A stretch of DNA of 36,521 nucleotides from Nitrospirota bacterium (GTDB lineage Bacteria; Nitrospirota; Thermodesulfovibrionia; Thermodesulfovibrionales; UBA6898). The stretch is taken from assembly GCA_021783515.1 (NCBI GenBank), contig JAJXTV010000034.1:1-36521 (forward strand). Direction: 5' to 3'. Below are positions 6,211 through 14,502 of this stretch, piece after piece. A model generated the notes under the pieces. The model searched no databases, was not told the DNA's origin, and saw only the letters and a program-made list of their open reading frames with translations. The first letter of the stretch is position 1; every line of letters begins with the position of its first letter. The position numbers and the translations under genes are program-made.

Positions 6211-7155
6211 TCAGGCCAGTCCGCACCGGACGAAATGCCCCGGCGAGACCTCCAGTAGCGGAGGTTCTTCGGCGCAGCCGGGTACCGCCTTCCCGCACCG
6301 CGCAACGTACCTGCAGCCCTCGGGAAAGTCTTCGGGCCTCGGGACGGTGCCGGGGATAGGTTTCAGCGGGATCCCTCTGCCTTTCGGGATCGATTCGAGA
6401 AGGCCGATTGTGTAGGGATGTTTGGGGTTGCTGAACAGCTCGGAAGTCGCGGCCAGCTCCATCAGCTTCCCGCCGTACATCACCGCGACCCTCGCGGCGT
6501 TCTCGGCGATCACCCCGAGGTCGTGGGTGATGAAGAGGATCGACATCCGGCGCTCCTCCTTGAGCCGCTGGATCAGTTCGAGTATCTGTGCCTGGATCGT
6601 CACGTCGAGCGCGGTCGTCGGCTCGTCCGCAATCAGGAGCGCAGGATTGCAGGCGATGGACATCGCGATCATCACCCGCTGTCTCATGCCTCCGGACATC
6701 TGATGGGGATATTCCTTCACCCGTATCTCGGGAGAAGGGATCCTGACCGAGGCGAGGAGTTCGACCGCCTTTGCCATCGCCTCCTTCCAAGAGATGTCCC
6801 GGTGGGCGACGAGCACCTCGGCGATCTGGTAGCCGATCGTCAGCACCGGGTTCAGAGAGGTCATCGGCTCCTGGAATACCATCGAGATTTCGTTGCCCCT
6901 GAGCCGTCTCTTCGATTCCTCGTCCATGACGAGCAGGTCTTTCCCCCTGAAGTCGATACGGCCGGAGGCGTAGGCGTTTTTGGGAAGGAGCCCCATGATC
7001 GAAAGGGCGGTGATGCTCTTGCCGCAGCCGCTCTCGCCGGCAAGACCGAAGACCTCGGATTCTTCTATCGAGAAATTAAGACCGGAGACGACCGGGACGG
7101 GTGCGGATTCGCTCCTGAAGTAGACATGCAGATCCCTTACATCAAGCAGGGACAC
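6211..7155 (-). CDS. oppD: Oligopeptide/dipeptide ABC transporter ATPase, OppD type
   Basis: The 314-residue protein has Walker [10 protein letters not shown]-loop [10 protein letters not shown], signature MSGGMRQR, Walker B LLIADEP and H-loop FITHD, followed by the family's [12 protein letters not shown] segment. The tail has Cys residues spaced CRYVARC, GC and RC, the arrangement that in this family can bind an Fe-S cluster. It lies 6 bases after the TPR gene and 8 bases before oppF, so the three form one transcription unit. The membrane permeases (OppB/OppC) and the binding protein are absent here and must be encoded elsewhere or lie outside the window. Confidence 0.9.
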   Translation of the reverse strand: MSLLDVRDLHVYFRSESAPVPVVSGLNFSIEESEVFGLAGESGCGKSITALSIMGLLPKNAYASGRIDFRGKDLLVMDEESKRRLRGNEISMVFQEPMTSLNPVLTIGYQIAEVLVAHRDISWKEAMAKAVELLASVRIPSPEIRVKEYPHQMSGGMRQRVMIAMSIACNPALLIADEPTTALDVTIQAQILELIQRLKEERRMSILFITHDLGVIAENAARVAVMYGGKLMELAATSELFSNPKHPYTIGLLESIPKGRGIPLKPIPGTVPRPEDFPEGCRYVARCGKAVPGCAEEPPLLEVSPGHFVRCGLA

Positions 7156-7161
7156 CTTCCG

Positions 7162-7869
7162 CTATTTTTCCTCTTTTTTCAGGAGCCTCAGGTAGTTTTC
7201 GGCTTCTTTCAGCCCGGGATTGTTCGCGAGCGCCTTTTCCCATTCCTCGAAGGCCGAGCCGGTCAGCCCCTGCATGTAGAAGCTCAGCCCCAGCTGGACC
7301 CAGGCCGCCCCGTAGTTCGGGTTGATCGTCTTGGCGGTCGTAAAGTGGACGATCGCCTCCTCGATAAGGCCCTTGTTCCTGAGCGCGATGCCGAGCTTTG
7401 TATGCACATCCGCGAGTTTCGGATGGAGCTTGATCGCCTTTCGGTACTCCTCGATCGCCTCGTCGTTCATGTTGAACTGGAGGTACATGTTGCCGATCTT
7501 GTAATGTTCGTTGGCAAGCTTCCCGCCGATGTAGGGGTCGATCATATTGGGGTCCGGATGCGCGATCTGGGCCGCCATCGAAAAGACCTCCTGGGCCTTC
7601 TTGTATTCGCCGAGGTCGTTATACGTGACGGCGAGGTTGAGGGAGGCCTCGGTATACCGGGGGTTCAGCTCGAGCGCCTTCTCGAAGTGCTCCGCCGCCT
7701 TCTTCATCTCGCCCTTCATATTGCAGATGATCCCCATCTTGTTGTGGACGTCGGCATAGTCGGGGTTGCGGGCGATCACTTCCTGCAGAAGCGGTTCGGC
7801 TTCGGTGAGCTTGCCTTCGTTAAAGAGCTTCGTGCCGAGCTCGTATAATTCGTGTAGGGTTGAACTCAT
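7162..7869 (-). CDS. Tetratricopeptide repeat protein
   Basis: The 235 residues are almost entirely TPR units of 34 residues. At least five are clear, including ADVHNKMGIICNMKGEMKKA, TEASLNLAVTYNDLGEYKKA, NEHYKIGNMYLQFNMNDEAI, ADVHTKLGIALRNKGLIEEA and GAAWVQLGLSFYMQGLTGSA. There is no signal peptide or transmembrane segment, so it is probably a cytoplasmic scaffold. The first repeat starts within 10 residues of the N-terminus. It precedes oppD by 6 bases and follows resB after 63 bases, so it may belong to either or both transcription units. TPR proteins bind partners by stacked helices; the partner cannot be inferred. Confidence 0.85.
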   Translation of the reverse strand: MSSTLHELYELGTKLFNEGKLTEAEPLLQEVIARNPDYADVHNKMGIICNMKGEMKKAAEHFEKALELNPRYTEASLNLAVTYNDLGEYKKAQEVFSMAAQIAHPDPNMIDPYIGGKLANEHYKIGNMYLQFNMNDEAIEEYRKAIKLHPKLADVHTKLGIALRNKGLIEEAIVHFTTAKTINPNYGAAWVQLGLSFYMQGLTGSAFEEWEKALANNPGLKEAENYLRLLKKEEK

Positions 7870-7932
7870 TACGTATTTACTATATGGGGCGGAGGAGAGT
7901 TTGTCAAGAAATCAGCGCCCAAAAAACGCGAA

Positions 7933-8667
7933 TCAGGCCGACGGCCGCTCCCTTTTAATCCTGAGCGCCAGAAGGGTGCTCATCCCCGCAAGAAAGAGCA
8001 TGCCTCCGACGAGCGCCCAGACTGCGCCGGGGTCCCTGCTCAATTCGACAAGGGCCACGGGCGACTGCCGGAACTCGACCGTCTTTATATAGATCCCGTA
8101 TCCGTTTCGGAACGAGGGAGAGTTCGGCCCTATTACATTGCTCCTGACCGGGCTGCCGTCTTTCAGATACCGGATCTCTGCAGCCCAGTCGGTGACATAC
8201 CCCGAAGGCCCCACGTCGGCGCTGATCCGGTCGAAGACGACCGTTTCGTTGTCCGGAAGCGGCAGCGAGGCGCCTTCCGCGACGAATCCCGAGGCCCGGT
8301 AGCTCCCGTAGGAACTCAGAAGGTGGCCGAGCAGCACGAAAAGGAATCCTATGTGGATCACCTGCGGCGAGAGCACGAGGAGCAGGTTCCTCGCTCCACT
8401 CTTTTTTATCACCGAATCGACACTGCAGAAAAGGGTGTTGGCGGTGAGAAGAGACAGGACGGCTATCGCCGCCCAGAGCCACCAAGTGATACCGGCGGGG
8501 TTATCCGAAAGCCACCGAAAGAGCGGCATCATATGCAGCCCCTGAAACTCTTCCCTCATCGGCATGATGATAGAGCCGTACAAAAGTGCACAGAGCAGCG
8601 CCAGGAGCAGCCATATGGCGGTACTCAGCGATGCAAGGAATCCTGCTATTTTCTTCAGAATGTCCAT
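7933..8667 (-). CDS. resB: ResB-like cytochrome c biogenesis protein (short form)
   Basis: The 244-residue membrane protein has an N-terminal helix (LSTAIWLLLALLCALLYGS), two further helices (WWLWAAIAVLSLLTANTLFCSVD and VIHIGFLFVLLGHLLSS), a periplasmic beta domain of about 100 residues and a final helix (WALVGGMLFLAGMSTLLAL) after the typical SRDPG motif. It lacks the large insertions of full-length ResB/Ccs1 (about 450 residues) and matches the compact ResB of many anaerobes. In System II cytochrome c assembly, ResB and CcsA move heme across the membrane and attach it to CxxCH apocytochromes. ccsA stops one base upstream, which supports a functional pair. Confidence 0.85.
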   Translation of the reverse strand: MDILKKIAGFLASLSTAIWLLLALLCALLYGSIIMPMREEFQGLHMMPLFRWLSDNPAGITWWLWAAIAVLSLLTANTLFCSVDSVIKKSGARNLLLVLSPQVIHIGFLFVLLGHLLSSYGSYRASGFVAEGASLPLPDNETVVFDRISADVGPSGYVTDWAAEIRYLKDGSPVRSNVIGPNSPSFRNGYGIYIKTVEFRQSPVALVELSRDPGAVWALVGGMLFLAGMSTLLALRIKRERPSA

Positions 8668-8668
8668 C

Positions 8669-9418
8669 TCAAAACGAATGCGAGCTCTTCATCAGGAGGC
8701 TCACCCCCAGATACGTGAAGAGCACGATCACAAACCCGATTATCCCGAGTATGGCCGAAGGCCTTCCCATCCACCATTGCCGCAGCCTCGCATGGAGATA
8801 GAGGCTGTAGAAGAGCCAGAGGATTACCGTCCAGAGCTCCTTCGGCGTCCATAGCCAGTAGGTCCCCCACGCGTAATATGCCCATATCCCCCCAAAGACC
8901 ATCGCGGCCGAAAAAAGGCAGTAGCCGACGAGTATCGCCTTGTACTGAAGTGCTTCAGCCGTCGCGTCCCCAGGCCCCTCTGCCCTTCCTTTGTTCTTAT
9001 TTCGGCCGGAGGCGAGGAAGACTCCCCCCAGCACCGCGGCGATGCCGAAGAGGGCATATGCGAAGAAGGAGAGAGTGACATGCGCTTCGAACCAGAAGGT
9101 CTTCAGCACCGGGGGCAGCGGTCCGGCATGCGGCGGGAAGAAAAGAGACAGAAGGACGAAAAGCACCGACAGCATCAGCATCGGGAAGAGATGCCGGGAC
9201 CGGTCTTTCATCCCGAAGGTCATCGGCAGCGCGAAGAGGACTATCGCAAAAGAGAGGAAATAGAGCGTGTCGTGCGGCCCTATAATCGGAAGCCTCCCGA
9301 GCCGGGCCCCCCGGTAGAACATATAGGCTGCCTGTACGCCGAAGCCGGCAAAGACGAAGGCGATCCTCGAGTATCCGAATAAATAGAAGACGACGGGCAG
9401 CACCGGCAGAAGGATCAT
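8669..9418 (-). CDS. ccsA: CcsA/ResC-like cytochrome c assembly protein
   Basis: From the ATG at 9418, which overlaps the preceding stop as ATGA, the protein has 249 residues and about eight membrane helices. An in-frame ATG at 9433 is the alternative start. The tryptophan-rich heme-handling (WWD) segment reads WAYYAWGTYWLWTPKELWT, where the usual family form is WGxYWxWDPKE; the Asp is replaced by Thr (codon ACG). Flanking histidines expected to ligate heme are present (FEAHVTLSFFAY before it, YLHARLR after it). With ResB it forms the System II heme exporter/cytochrome c synthase. Together they are short members of their families. No c-type cytochrome gene is adjacent. Confidence 0.88.
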   Translation of the reverse strand: MILLPVLPVVFYLFGYSRIAFVFAGFGVQAAYMFYRGARLGRLPIIGPHDTLYFLSFAIVLFALPMTFGMKDRSRHLFPMLMLSVLFVLLSLFFPPHAGPLPPVLKTFWFEAHVTLSFFAYALFGIAAVLGGVFLASGRNKNKGRAEGPGDATAEALQYKAILVGYCLFSAAMVFGGIWAYYAWGTYWLWTPKELWTVILWLFYSLYLHARLRQWWMGRPSAILGIIGFVIVLFTYLGVSLLMKSSHSF

Positions 9419-10242
9419 TTCCCCGGGCTCCATGCCTCGCAGCCCCTCTTCCCTGAAGCGGTCTTCTGTATCAGAGACACCCTGTCGTTCAGTACCGCTT
9501 TGATCCCGCCGAGCTCCCCGTCGTCCGGCAGGAGGGCAAGCAATCGTGCGATGTAGTCGTTTTCCCCGAGCATACCGAACGACGCCGCGAAATTCAGGTC
9601 GTACACCCAGGAGAGCTGAAGGAGCGTAAAATCGTTGACGTTCCTGAGGGCGGAATGGGAAACGGACTTTCCCTTCAGGACGCATTCGACGATCTCTTTT
9701 GAGTATCCGGGGGTATTCGGCAGATCAAGGCCGACCGCTGCCGTCATCTCTTTTTTGCCGCCTTCGAAGAAGCCGAGAAAGATGCGCCATATGTCGAGCT
9801 TGTCGGCGTCCCGGACCAGACGGAGGAAGCAGAGGTCTGCTTCGGCGGGAAGGTCCGGCAGCGCAAAGGCGTTATGGAACCTGACGGCGTTGAGGACCGT
9901 CCGTTGCTCGTCCGGAGGAAGCAGCCGGAGGACCTTCTGCCCCGCCAGTATTTCCGCTCCGAGGGCGCCGTGGTTTACCGAAAGGGCGTCCCTGAACGTC
10001 TTATGCCGGGCATACTGGGGAAACCTCCCTATGTCGTGGAAAAGGCCGATCGTCTCTGCGAGAAGCACCCCCTCCGGCCCGAACTCCTCATCTATCGCCA
10101 GCTGCCGGATCGTCCGGCGGACCTGAAGGGTATGCTCTTCTTTCAGCAGTATGTTCTTCTGGTCGTCGGGGTCGGCCGAATAGAAGGACCTGACATAGTC
10201 CGAAAAAAAGGTCGTGAAGATCTCGAAATCGTTCGTTGTCAT
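9415..10242 (-). CDS. HD-domain phosphohydrolase
   Basis: The 275-residue protein has the HD superfamily metal ligands in order: His37 (KEEHTLQV), His69-Asp70 in GLFHDIGRFPQY, His91 and His123 in the middle helices, and Asp145 in VRDADKLDI. The GLFHDIGRFPQ and RFHN patterns match a group of HD hydrolases often annotated as metal-dependent phosphohydrolases; the substrate (nucleotide or cyclic nucleotide) cannot be told from sequence. No signal peptide, so cytoplasmic. It starts 33 bases after moaC and its stop overlaps the ccsA start. Its presence inside a cofactor/cytochrome operon does not by itself reveal its job. Confidence 0.82.
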   Translation of the reverse strand: MTTNDFEIFTTFFSDYVRSFYSADPDDQKNILLKEEHTLQVRRTIRQLAIDEEFGPEGVLLAETIGLFHDIGRFPQYARHKTFRDALSVNHGALGAEILAGQKVLRLLPPDEQRTVLNAVRFHNAFALPDLPAEADLCFLRLVRDADKLDIWRIFLGFFEGGKKEMTAAVGLDLPNTPGYSKEIVECVLKGKSVSHSALRNVNDFTLLQLSWVYDLNFAASFGMLGENDYIARLLALLPDDGELGGIKAVLNDRVSLIQKTASGKRGCEAWSPGK

Positions 10243-10275
10243 CGTCTCAGAAAGGGGGACGGGAAATGAGGGCCG

Positions 10276-10749
10276 TCATCTCCTGTAGGGGCCGCTTTTG
10301 CCGCCCCGTTTTTCGAGGAGGAGGATATCGGAGATCACCATGCCCCTGTCGACCGCCTTGCACATGTCGTAGATGGTCAGGGCCGCAGCGGCGACCGCAG
10401 TCAGCGCCTCCATCTCGACGCCCGTACAGCCGGTGTTCTTCACCCGGGCCTCTATCCCGATCCTCCGGCCGTCGCCGCCGAATTCGAATTCGATCGTGAC
10501 CGAGGAGATGCTCAGGGGATGGCACATCGGGATGATATCGGGCGTCTTCTTCGCCGCCATGATCCCGGCGACCCGCGCCACCCCGAGGACGTCGCCCTTT
10601 TCGGCCGTGCCGCCGAGGATCATCTCGAAGGTCTCTTTTTTCATCGAGACCGAGCCGGAGGCGACCGCTTCGCGCTTCGTTTCGGCCTTGGCCGAGACGT
10701 CGACCATCCGCGCCTTCCCCTTCCTGTCGAAATGGGTGAGCTTCTTCAT
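10276..10749 (-). CDS. moaC: Cyclic pyranopterin monophosphate synthase MoaC
   Basis: Converts the MoaA product (3',8-cyclo-GTP) to cyclic pyranopterin monophosphate in molybdenum cofactor synthesis. The start at 10749 overlaps the moaA stop as ATGA and gives a standard 157-residue protein beginning [21 protein letters not shown]. Conserved blocks: [13 protein letters not shown]-like stretch ([22 protein letters not shown]), [17 protein letters not shown] and [15 protein letters not shown], the last carrying the catalytic Lys/Asp region. A longer frame to 10986 lies over moaA and is not coding. Translational coupling to moaA ties the two consecutive steps together. Confidence 0.96.
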   Translation of the reverse strand: MKKLTHFDRKGKARMVDVSAKAETKREAVASGSVSMKKETFEMILGGTAEKGDVLGVARVAGIMAAKKTPDIIPMCHPLSISSVTIEFEFGGDGRRIGIEARVKNTGCTGVEMEALTAVAAAALTIYDMCKAVDRGMVISDILLLEKRGGKSGPYRR

Positions 10750-11756
10750 CCGCCGATCTTCGCCATAGGTCTCTTCTTCCCGCCGCCGACCGCCAGGGGG
10801 CCCCTGCGGCTGACCGTGTCTCCCATGGCGTGGCCTTCGGGCTTCGCCTTTATTGCAAGCCTGATCAGGCGCGCGATCTCGTCGTCCGGGCCGCCGCTTC
10901 TGAGGGCGGCCTTCAGGTCGATCTCGGTTTCGGAAAAGAGGCAGGGCCTGAGCTTGCCGTCGGCGGTCAGCCTCAGGCGGTTGCAAGCGCTGCAGAAATG
11001 GTGCGTGATCGCGCTGATGAAGCCTACTACGCCCTTCGCCCCGCCGATCCTGAAATATCTCGACGGACCGTTCTTCCTGATGCGGACCGGCACCAGCGGG
11101 CCGAGCGCGGCGATAATTTTTTTCAGTTCTTCGGTCGAGATGTACCGCTCCGGGCTCCAGTACCCGTTGTCGCCGGACGGCATGAATTCGATGAACCGCA
11201 CGTGAAGGTCCGACGAGAGGGTGAGTCCGGCAAATTCGAGCGCCTCATCGTCGTTGACGCCGCGCATCGGGACCATATTGATCTTGACCGGCCTCAGGCC
11301 TGCCTTCCCGGCGGCGGCGATCCCGCGCATGACCGCATCGAGCGATCCCCCCCGCGTGATCTGGCGGTATCTGCCGGGGTCGAAGGAGTCGACGCTTACG
11401 TTGACCCTGTCGAGGCCCGCGTCGGCCAGTTCCTGCGCGTGCCGTTCGAGGAGCGTCCCGTTTGTCGTCATGCTGAGGTCCCTGATCCCGGGGATCTTCT
11501 TCAGGGAGGCCACCAAAAACGATACGTTTTTTCTCGTCAGCGGCTCGCCGCCGGTCAGCCGGACCTTCCTCACTCCCAGTCCGGCTGCGATCCCGACGAT
11601 CCTGATAATCTCTTCGTATCTGAGTATCTCTTTATGCGTGGACGGCACGACCCCTTCGGGCGGCATGCAGTAGACGCACCGGAGGTTGCAGCGGTCGGTG
11701 ATCGACAGCCTCAGGTAGTCTATGCGCCGGTCGAAATCGTCCCTCAATTCGCTCAT
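10746..11756 (-). CDS. moaA: GTP 3',8-cyclase MoaA (radical SAM)
   Basis: Radical SAM enzyme for the first step of molybdopterin synthesis. The N-terminal cluster motif is CNLRCVYC (CxxxCxxC) at about residues 24-31, followed by LTGGEPLTR (SAM binding). The second [4Fe-4S] cluster uses [19 protein letters not shown] near residue 260. The protein ends in Gly-Gly, as active MoaA requires. At 336 residues it is normal length. It overlaps cpoB upstream and moaC downstream by ATGA junctions. The coupling of Moco genes to the Tol-Pal operon is a lineage-specific arrangement rather than a functional one that I can explain. Confidence 0.96.
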   Translation of the reverse strand: MSELRDDFDRRIDYLRLSITDRCNLRCVYCMPPEGVVPSTHKEILRYEEIIRIVGIAAGLGVRKVRLTGGEPLTRKNVSFLVASLKKIPGIRDLSMTTNGTLLERHAQELADAGLDRVNVSVDSFDPGRYRQITRGGSLDAVMRGIAAAGKAGLRPVKINMVPMRGVNDDEALEFAGLTLSSDLHVRFIEFMPSGDNGYWSPERYISTEELKKIIAALGPLVPVRIRKNGPSRYFRIGGAKGVVGFISAITHHFCSACNRLRLTADGKLRPCLFSETEIDLKAALRSGGPDDEIARLIRLAIKAKPEGHAMGDTVSRRGPLAVGGGKKRPMAKIGG

Positions 11757-12652
11757 CGTCTTTTGCCGGGGGGCTTCCTTTCGAGCTCGGAGAGCTTCTT
11801 CCTGGCGAGTACGGCCTCTTTCGAGGAGGGATACTTTTCGACGATCTTCTTCAGGATCGTGGTCCCGGTCTTCCTGTCGCCTATCTCGACGAAGGCCAGC
11901 GCCTGCTTATAGGAGGCAGGCGACGATTTGTCGCTGTCGGGATATTTCTTCAGCAGCGTCTCGTAGGCCAGTATGGCGCTCTCGTAGTCCTTTCCGGCGA
12001 AGTAGGTCTCGGCGATCCAGAACTGGGCGTTGCCGGCCAGCTTGTCCTCCGGGCTGTCCTTCAGAAAGGCCTCGAACTTCTCCCGCGACACCTTGTATTT
12101 CTTCTCCCTGAAAAGCTGGTAGGCCGCGTCGTAGTCGGCCGTCTTCGCCCCGGAAGTCTCCTTCCGGGGTTCCTCCGCCGTAGGTGACGCCCCTCCCTTG
12201 CCCGCGGCCGGAGGCGCCTCCTTCGACGCCTCCTCCGACTTTTCGGGTGCTGCCGGTTCCGCAGGCGGCCCCGCTTTCTGCTTCAACGCCCTGACCTGGG
12301 ATTCCAGAGAGGCGATCTGCGCCCGCGAAAGTTCCCTCTCCGAGGCCATGTCCCTGAGCGACTTCTCGGTGCTGTACTTGTATTCCTCGAACCTGCCGCG
12401 CAGTTCCTGCAGACTGTTCGATATCTCGGTCAGCCTCGAATTGATCTGCGCCTGGCTGTCCCGCATCGCCGAGAGGGAATCTTCCCTCACGACGCCGGTC
12501 GTCCTTTCCTTCAGCAGGTCCACCTCCTTGCGGGTATCGGCGGTCTGCTGCCTGACGTCGCCCAGGTCCCGTTGCAGCGCATCAAAGTCGCCCGACGAGG
12601 CGCAGGCTGTGACGACGAGGCATACCAGAAGTAAAAAAGGGAGGCGTTTCAC
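11753..12652 (-). CDS. cpoB: Tol-Pal system coordinator CpoB/YbgF
   Basis: 299-residue lipoprotein (signal MKRLPFLLLVCLVVTAC, lipobox VTAC). A long coiled coil (about residues 25-128, heptads such as VRQQTADTRKEVDLLKERTT) is followed by a Pro/Ala/Glu-rich linker and a C-terminal set of three TPRs (YDAAYQLFREKKYKVSREKF, AGNAQFWIAETYFAGKDYESAI, ASYKQALAFVEIGDRKTGT). This is the canonical CpoB plan; in E. coli CpoB lacks the lipid anchor and links Tol-Pal to septal peptidoglycan synthesis. The start overlaps the pal stop by one base, and the stop overlaps moaA. Confidence 0.9.
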   Translation of the reverse strand: MKRLPFLLLVCLVVTACASSGDFDALQRDLGDVRQQTADTRKEVDLLKERTTGVVREDSLSAMRDSQAQINSRLTEISNSLQELRGRFEEYKYSTEKSLRDMASERELSRAQIASLESQVRALKQKAGPPAEPAAPEKSEEASKEAPPAAGKGGASPTAEEPRKETSGAKTADYDAAYQLFREKKYKVSREKFEAFLKDSPEDKLAGNAQFWIAETYFAGKDYESAILAYETLLKKYPDSDKSSPASYKQALAFVEIGDRKTGTTILKKIVEKYPSSKEAVLARKKLSELERKPPGKRR

Positions 12653-13206
12653 TACTTGCCAGCCTTCCCGAGCGCGACGAAATGCGCGCGCCTGTTTTTC
12701 GCCCAGCAGTCCTCAGTATGCTCGGTGCAGAGGGGCTTCTCCTCGCCGTAGCTGATCGTTTCGAGTCTGTCAGAGGGAACGCCGAGGGAGACCAGGTAAT
12801 CCTTCACCGCCTTCGCTCTCTTGTCGCCCAGCGCGAGGTTGTACTCGTTCGTCCCCCGCTCGTCGCAATGCCCCTCGATCGAGAGCTTCGCCCCGGCATG
12901 CTTCGTCATCCATTCGGCGATCGACTTGAGCTCCGGCTTGTACTCGTCCTTCACGTCGTATTTGTCGAAATCGAAAAGGAGGTCCTTGAACAGGCCTTCC
13001 GTCTCTTCCATCCCGGTCGTCTCTTTTTCCATCGAGGTGACGGACTCCTTGGCCGCCGTCTTCTGCTCGGTCACCTTTTCCGGGGCCTTCTCCGCGGCCT
13101 CTTTCTGCTCGGTTGTCTTTTCGGCCTCCGGCTTTGTCACCGCCTTCTGGGCGCATCCGGCTGCCGCAAACGCCACCAACGCAAATACCACCAATAACTT
13201 CTTCAT
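12652..13206 (-). CDS. pal: Peptidoglycan-associated lipoprotein Pal
   Basis: 184 residues from ATG 13206, preceded by GAGGAGG at good spacing. Lipoprotein signal MKKLLVVFALVAFAAAGC, then a Lys/Glu/Thr-rich linker (TEQKEAAEKAPEKVTEQK). The OmpA-like peptidoglycan-binding domain runs from about residue 75: LLFDFDKYDVKDE, then IEGHCDERGTNEYNLALGDKRA, which holds the Asp and Arg that bind meso-diaminopimelate, and ISYGEEKPLC...NRRAHFV at the end. Pal anchors the outer membrane to peptidoglycan and receives TolB. Two Cys residues near the C-terminus (PLCTEHTEDCW) may form a disulfide, as in several Pal proteins outside the Enterobacteria. Confidence 0.95.
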   Translation of the reverse strand: MKKLLVVFALVAFAAAGCAQKAVTKPEAEKTTEQKEAAEKAPEKVTEQKTAAKESVTSMEKETTGMEETEGLFKDLLFDFDKYDVKDEYKPELKSIAEWMTKHAGAKLSIEGHCDERGTNEYNLALGDKRAKAVKDYLVSLGVPSDRLETISYGEEKPLCTEHTEDCWAKNRRAHFVALGKAGK

Positions 13207-13245
13207 CTCACTACCTCCTCGCATATAAATGCATTTTGGGAAAAA

Positions 13246-14502
13246 TTACCTGGGCGACCATCTTGGGCCAAAGGCCTTCAGGTCTTTCGGCGTTACCCGT
13301 TCCTGGGATTCTCCGTTTGCTCTCATAATGTATACGCCCTTCGCGCCGTCCCGGTCGGAAGTGAAGGAGAGGTACCTCCCGTCGGGAGAGAAGGAAGGGT
13401 CCTCGTTGTTCCCCCTGTCGGTAAGCTGGATCAGCTCGGAGCCGTCAGGCTTGACGATGCATATCTGGTTTTTGCCGCCGCGCCGTCCGGAGAAGGCGAT
13501 CCGGTCACCCTTCGGAGACCATGCCGGAGACGTGTTATAGTTGCCCTCGAAGGTCACCCTTCTGACCTCGCTTCCGTCGGAGCGCATGAGATAAATCTGG
13601 GGGCTCCCGCCGCGGTCCGAGACGAAGGCGATCGCGCCGCCGTCGGGAGAGACCGCGGGAGAGACCTCTATCCCGAAAGACGAGGTGAGCCTCCTGAGCT
13701 TGCCGGTGTCGATCTGGTAGATGTAGAGGTCGGGTGAGCCTTCCTTCGACGAGGAAAAGACAAAGGCATTCTTGTCGGGGAAGAAGTCGCCGGCCAGATT
13801 GGTCCCCTTTGAGACAAAGATCCGTCTTTCGGTCATTTTTTTAAAGTCCAACAGATAGATCCCCCAGCGTCTAGCGCGCTCGGACGAGTAGACCGCCCTG
13901 TTGCCGTCGGAAGACCAGTGCGGAGAGAGGATGATCGAAGCCTTCAGCCCGAGCTTCCGGCTCCGGTGACCGTCCCAGTCGGAGAGGTAGAGGTCTTTTG
14001 CCCCCCTCCGTTCCCCGACGAACATGATCCTTGACCGGAATATGCCCTGCTGTCCGGTAAAGACGGTATAGATGTCGTTTGCGATGGTATGAGCGAGCGG
14101 CCTGGCGAGGTCCTTCTCGGCCTGGTACTCCTTGTGCAGGATCTCCTTCCCCTCGGTCACGTCGAAGAGCCTGATCGATACGGTCAGCCCCTTGTCTTCC
14201 GTGACGGAGCCCTTGACGACCGCTTCTATCCCCATCGACGTCCAGTTCGCGGCGCTGAAAGGCTGAGAGACCGATTCGATGTACGCGGCCTTGTCGACGC
14301 AGGTAAAGAGGCCGGTGAAGACGAGGTCGTCCCTGAGGATACCGGAGATCTCTTTGCCCGCGGCGCCCGATAGGTCGTAGATCGCCAGCGGGACCTTCGC
14401 GGCGGCGGGCGACGTGATGTCGATATAGACCTTTGCCTGGACCGCAGTAAAAAGTGAAAGGTGAAAAGTGAAAAGTAAAAAGATGAAAAATACCCGTCTC
14501 AT
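13246..14502 (-). CDS. tolB: Tol-Pal system beta-propeller protein TolB
   Basis: 418-residue periplasmic protein with a signal peptide whose core (FFIFLLFTFHLSLFTAVQA) is encoded by a purine-rich repeat (see repeat entry). Residues about 25-160 form the N-terminal domain. The rest is a six-bladed propeller built of WSPDG-type repeats: LSPHWSSDGNRAVYSS, VSPAVSPDGGAIAFVSDRGG, TSPAWSPKGDRIAFSG, DPSFSPDGRYLSFTSDRDG. TolB shuttles between TolA and Pal during cell constriction. Start overlaps the tolA stop (ATGA). The 39-bp gap to pal holds that gene's Shine-Dalgarno. Confidence 0.95.
   Translation of the reverse strand: MRRVFFIFLLFTFHLSLFTAVQAKVYIDITSPAAAKVPLAIYDLSGAAGKEISGILRDDLVFTGLFTCVDKAAYIESVSQPFSAANWTSMGIEAVVKGSVTEDKGLTVSIRLFDVTEGKEILHKEYQAEKDLARPLAHTIANDIYTVFTGQQGIFRSRIMFVGERRGAKDLYLSDWDGHRSRKLGLKASIILSPHWSSDGNRAVYSSERARRWGIYLLDFKKMTERRIFVSKGTNLAGDFFPDKNAFVFSSSKEGSPDLYIYQIDTGKLRRLTSSFGIEVSPAVSPDGGAIAFVSDRGGSPQIYLMRSDGSEVRRVTFEGNYNTSPAWSPKGDRIAFSGRRGGKNQICIVKPDGSELIQLTDRGNNEDPSFSPDGRYLSFTSDRDGAKGVYIMRANGESQERVTPKDLKAFGPRWSPR
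14446..14482. repeat. Purine-rich repeat in the tolB signal peptide
   Basis: Units of GTGAAAA, GTGAAAG and GTAAAAA repeat through 37 bases and encode the FLLFTFHLSLFTA core of the TolB signal peptide. It shares 18 identical bases with the btuF signal peptide region 16 kb away. Confidence 0.7.

Noticed and set aside
6203-6790. Upstream extension of the oppF frame
   Set aside because: It lies over oppD in another frame. The protein becomes recognisable only at MELLRAESL (6202).
8669-9685. Long N-terminal form of CcsA
   Set aside because: The extra 84 or so residues overlap the HD gene in another frame and are Arg-rich without membrane character; ATG 9418 overlaps the upstream stop as ATGA.
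10750-10986. N-terminal extension of MoaC
   Set aside because: It overlaps moaA. MoaC homology starts at 10749 and gives normal length.
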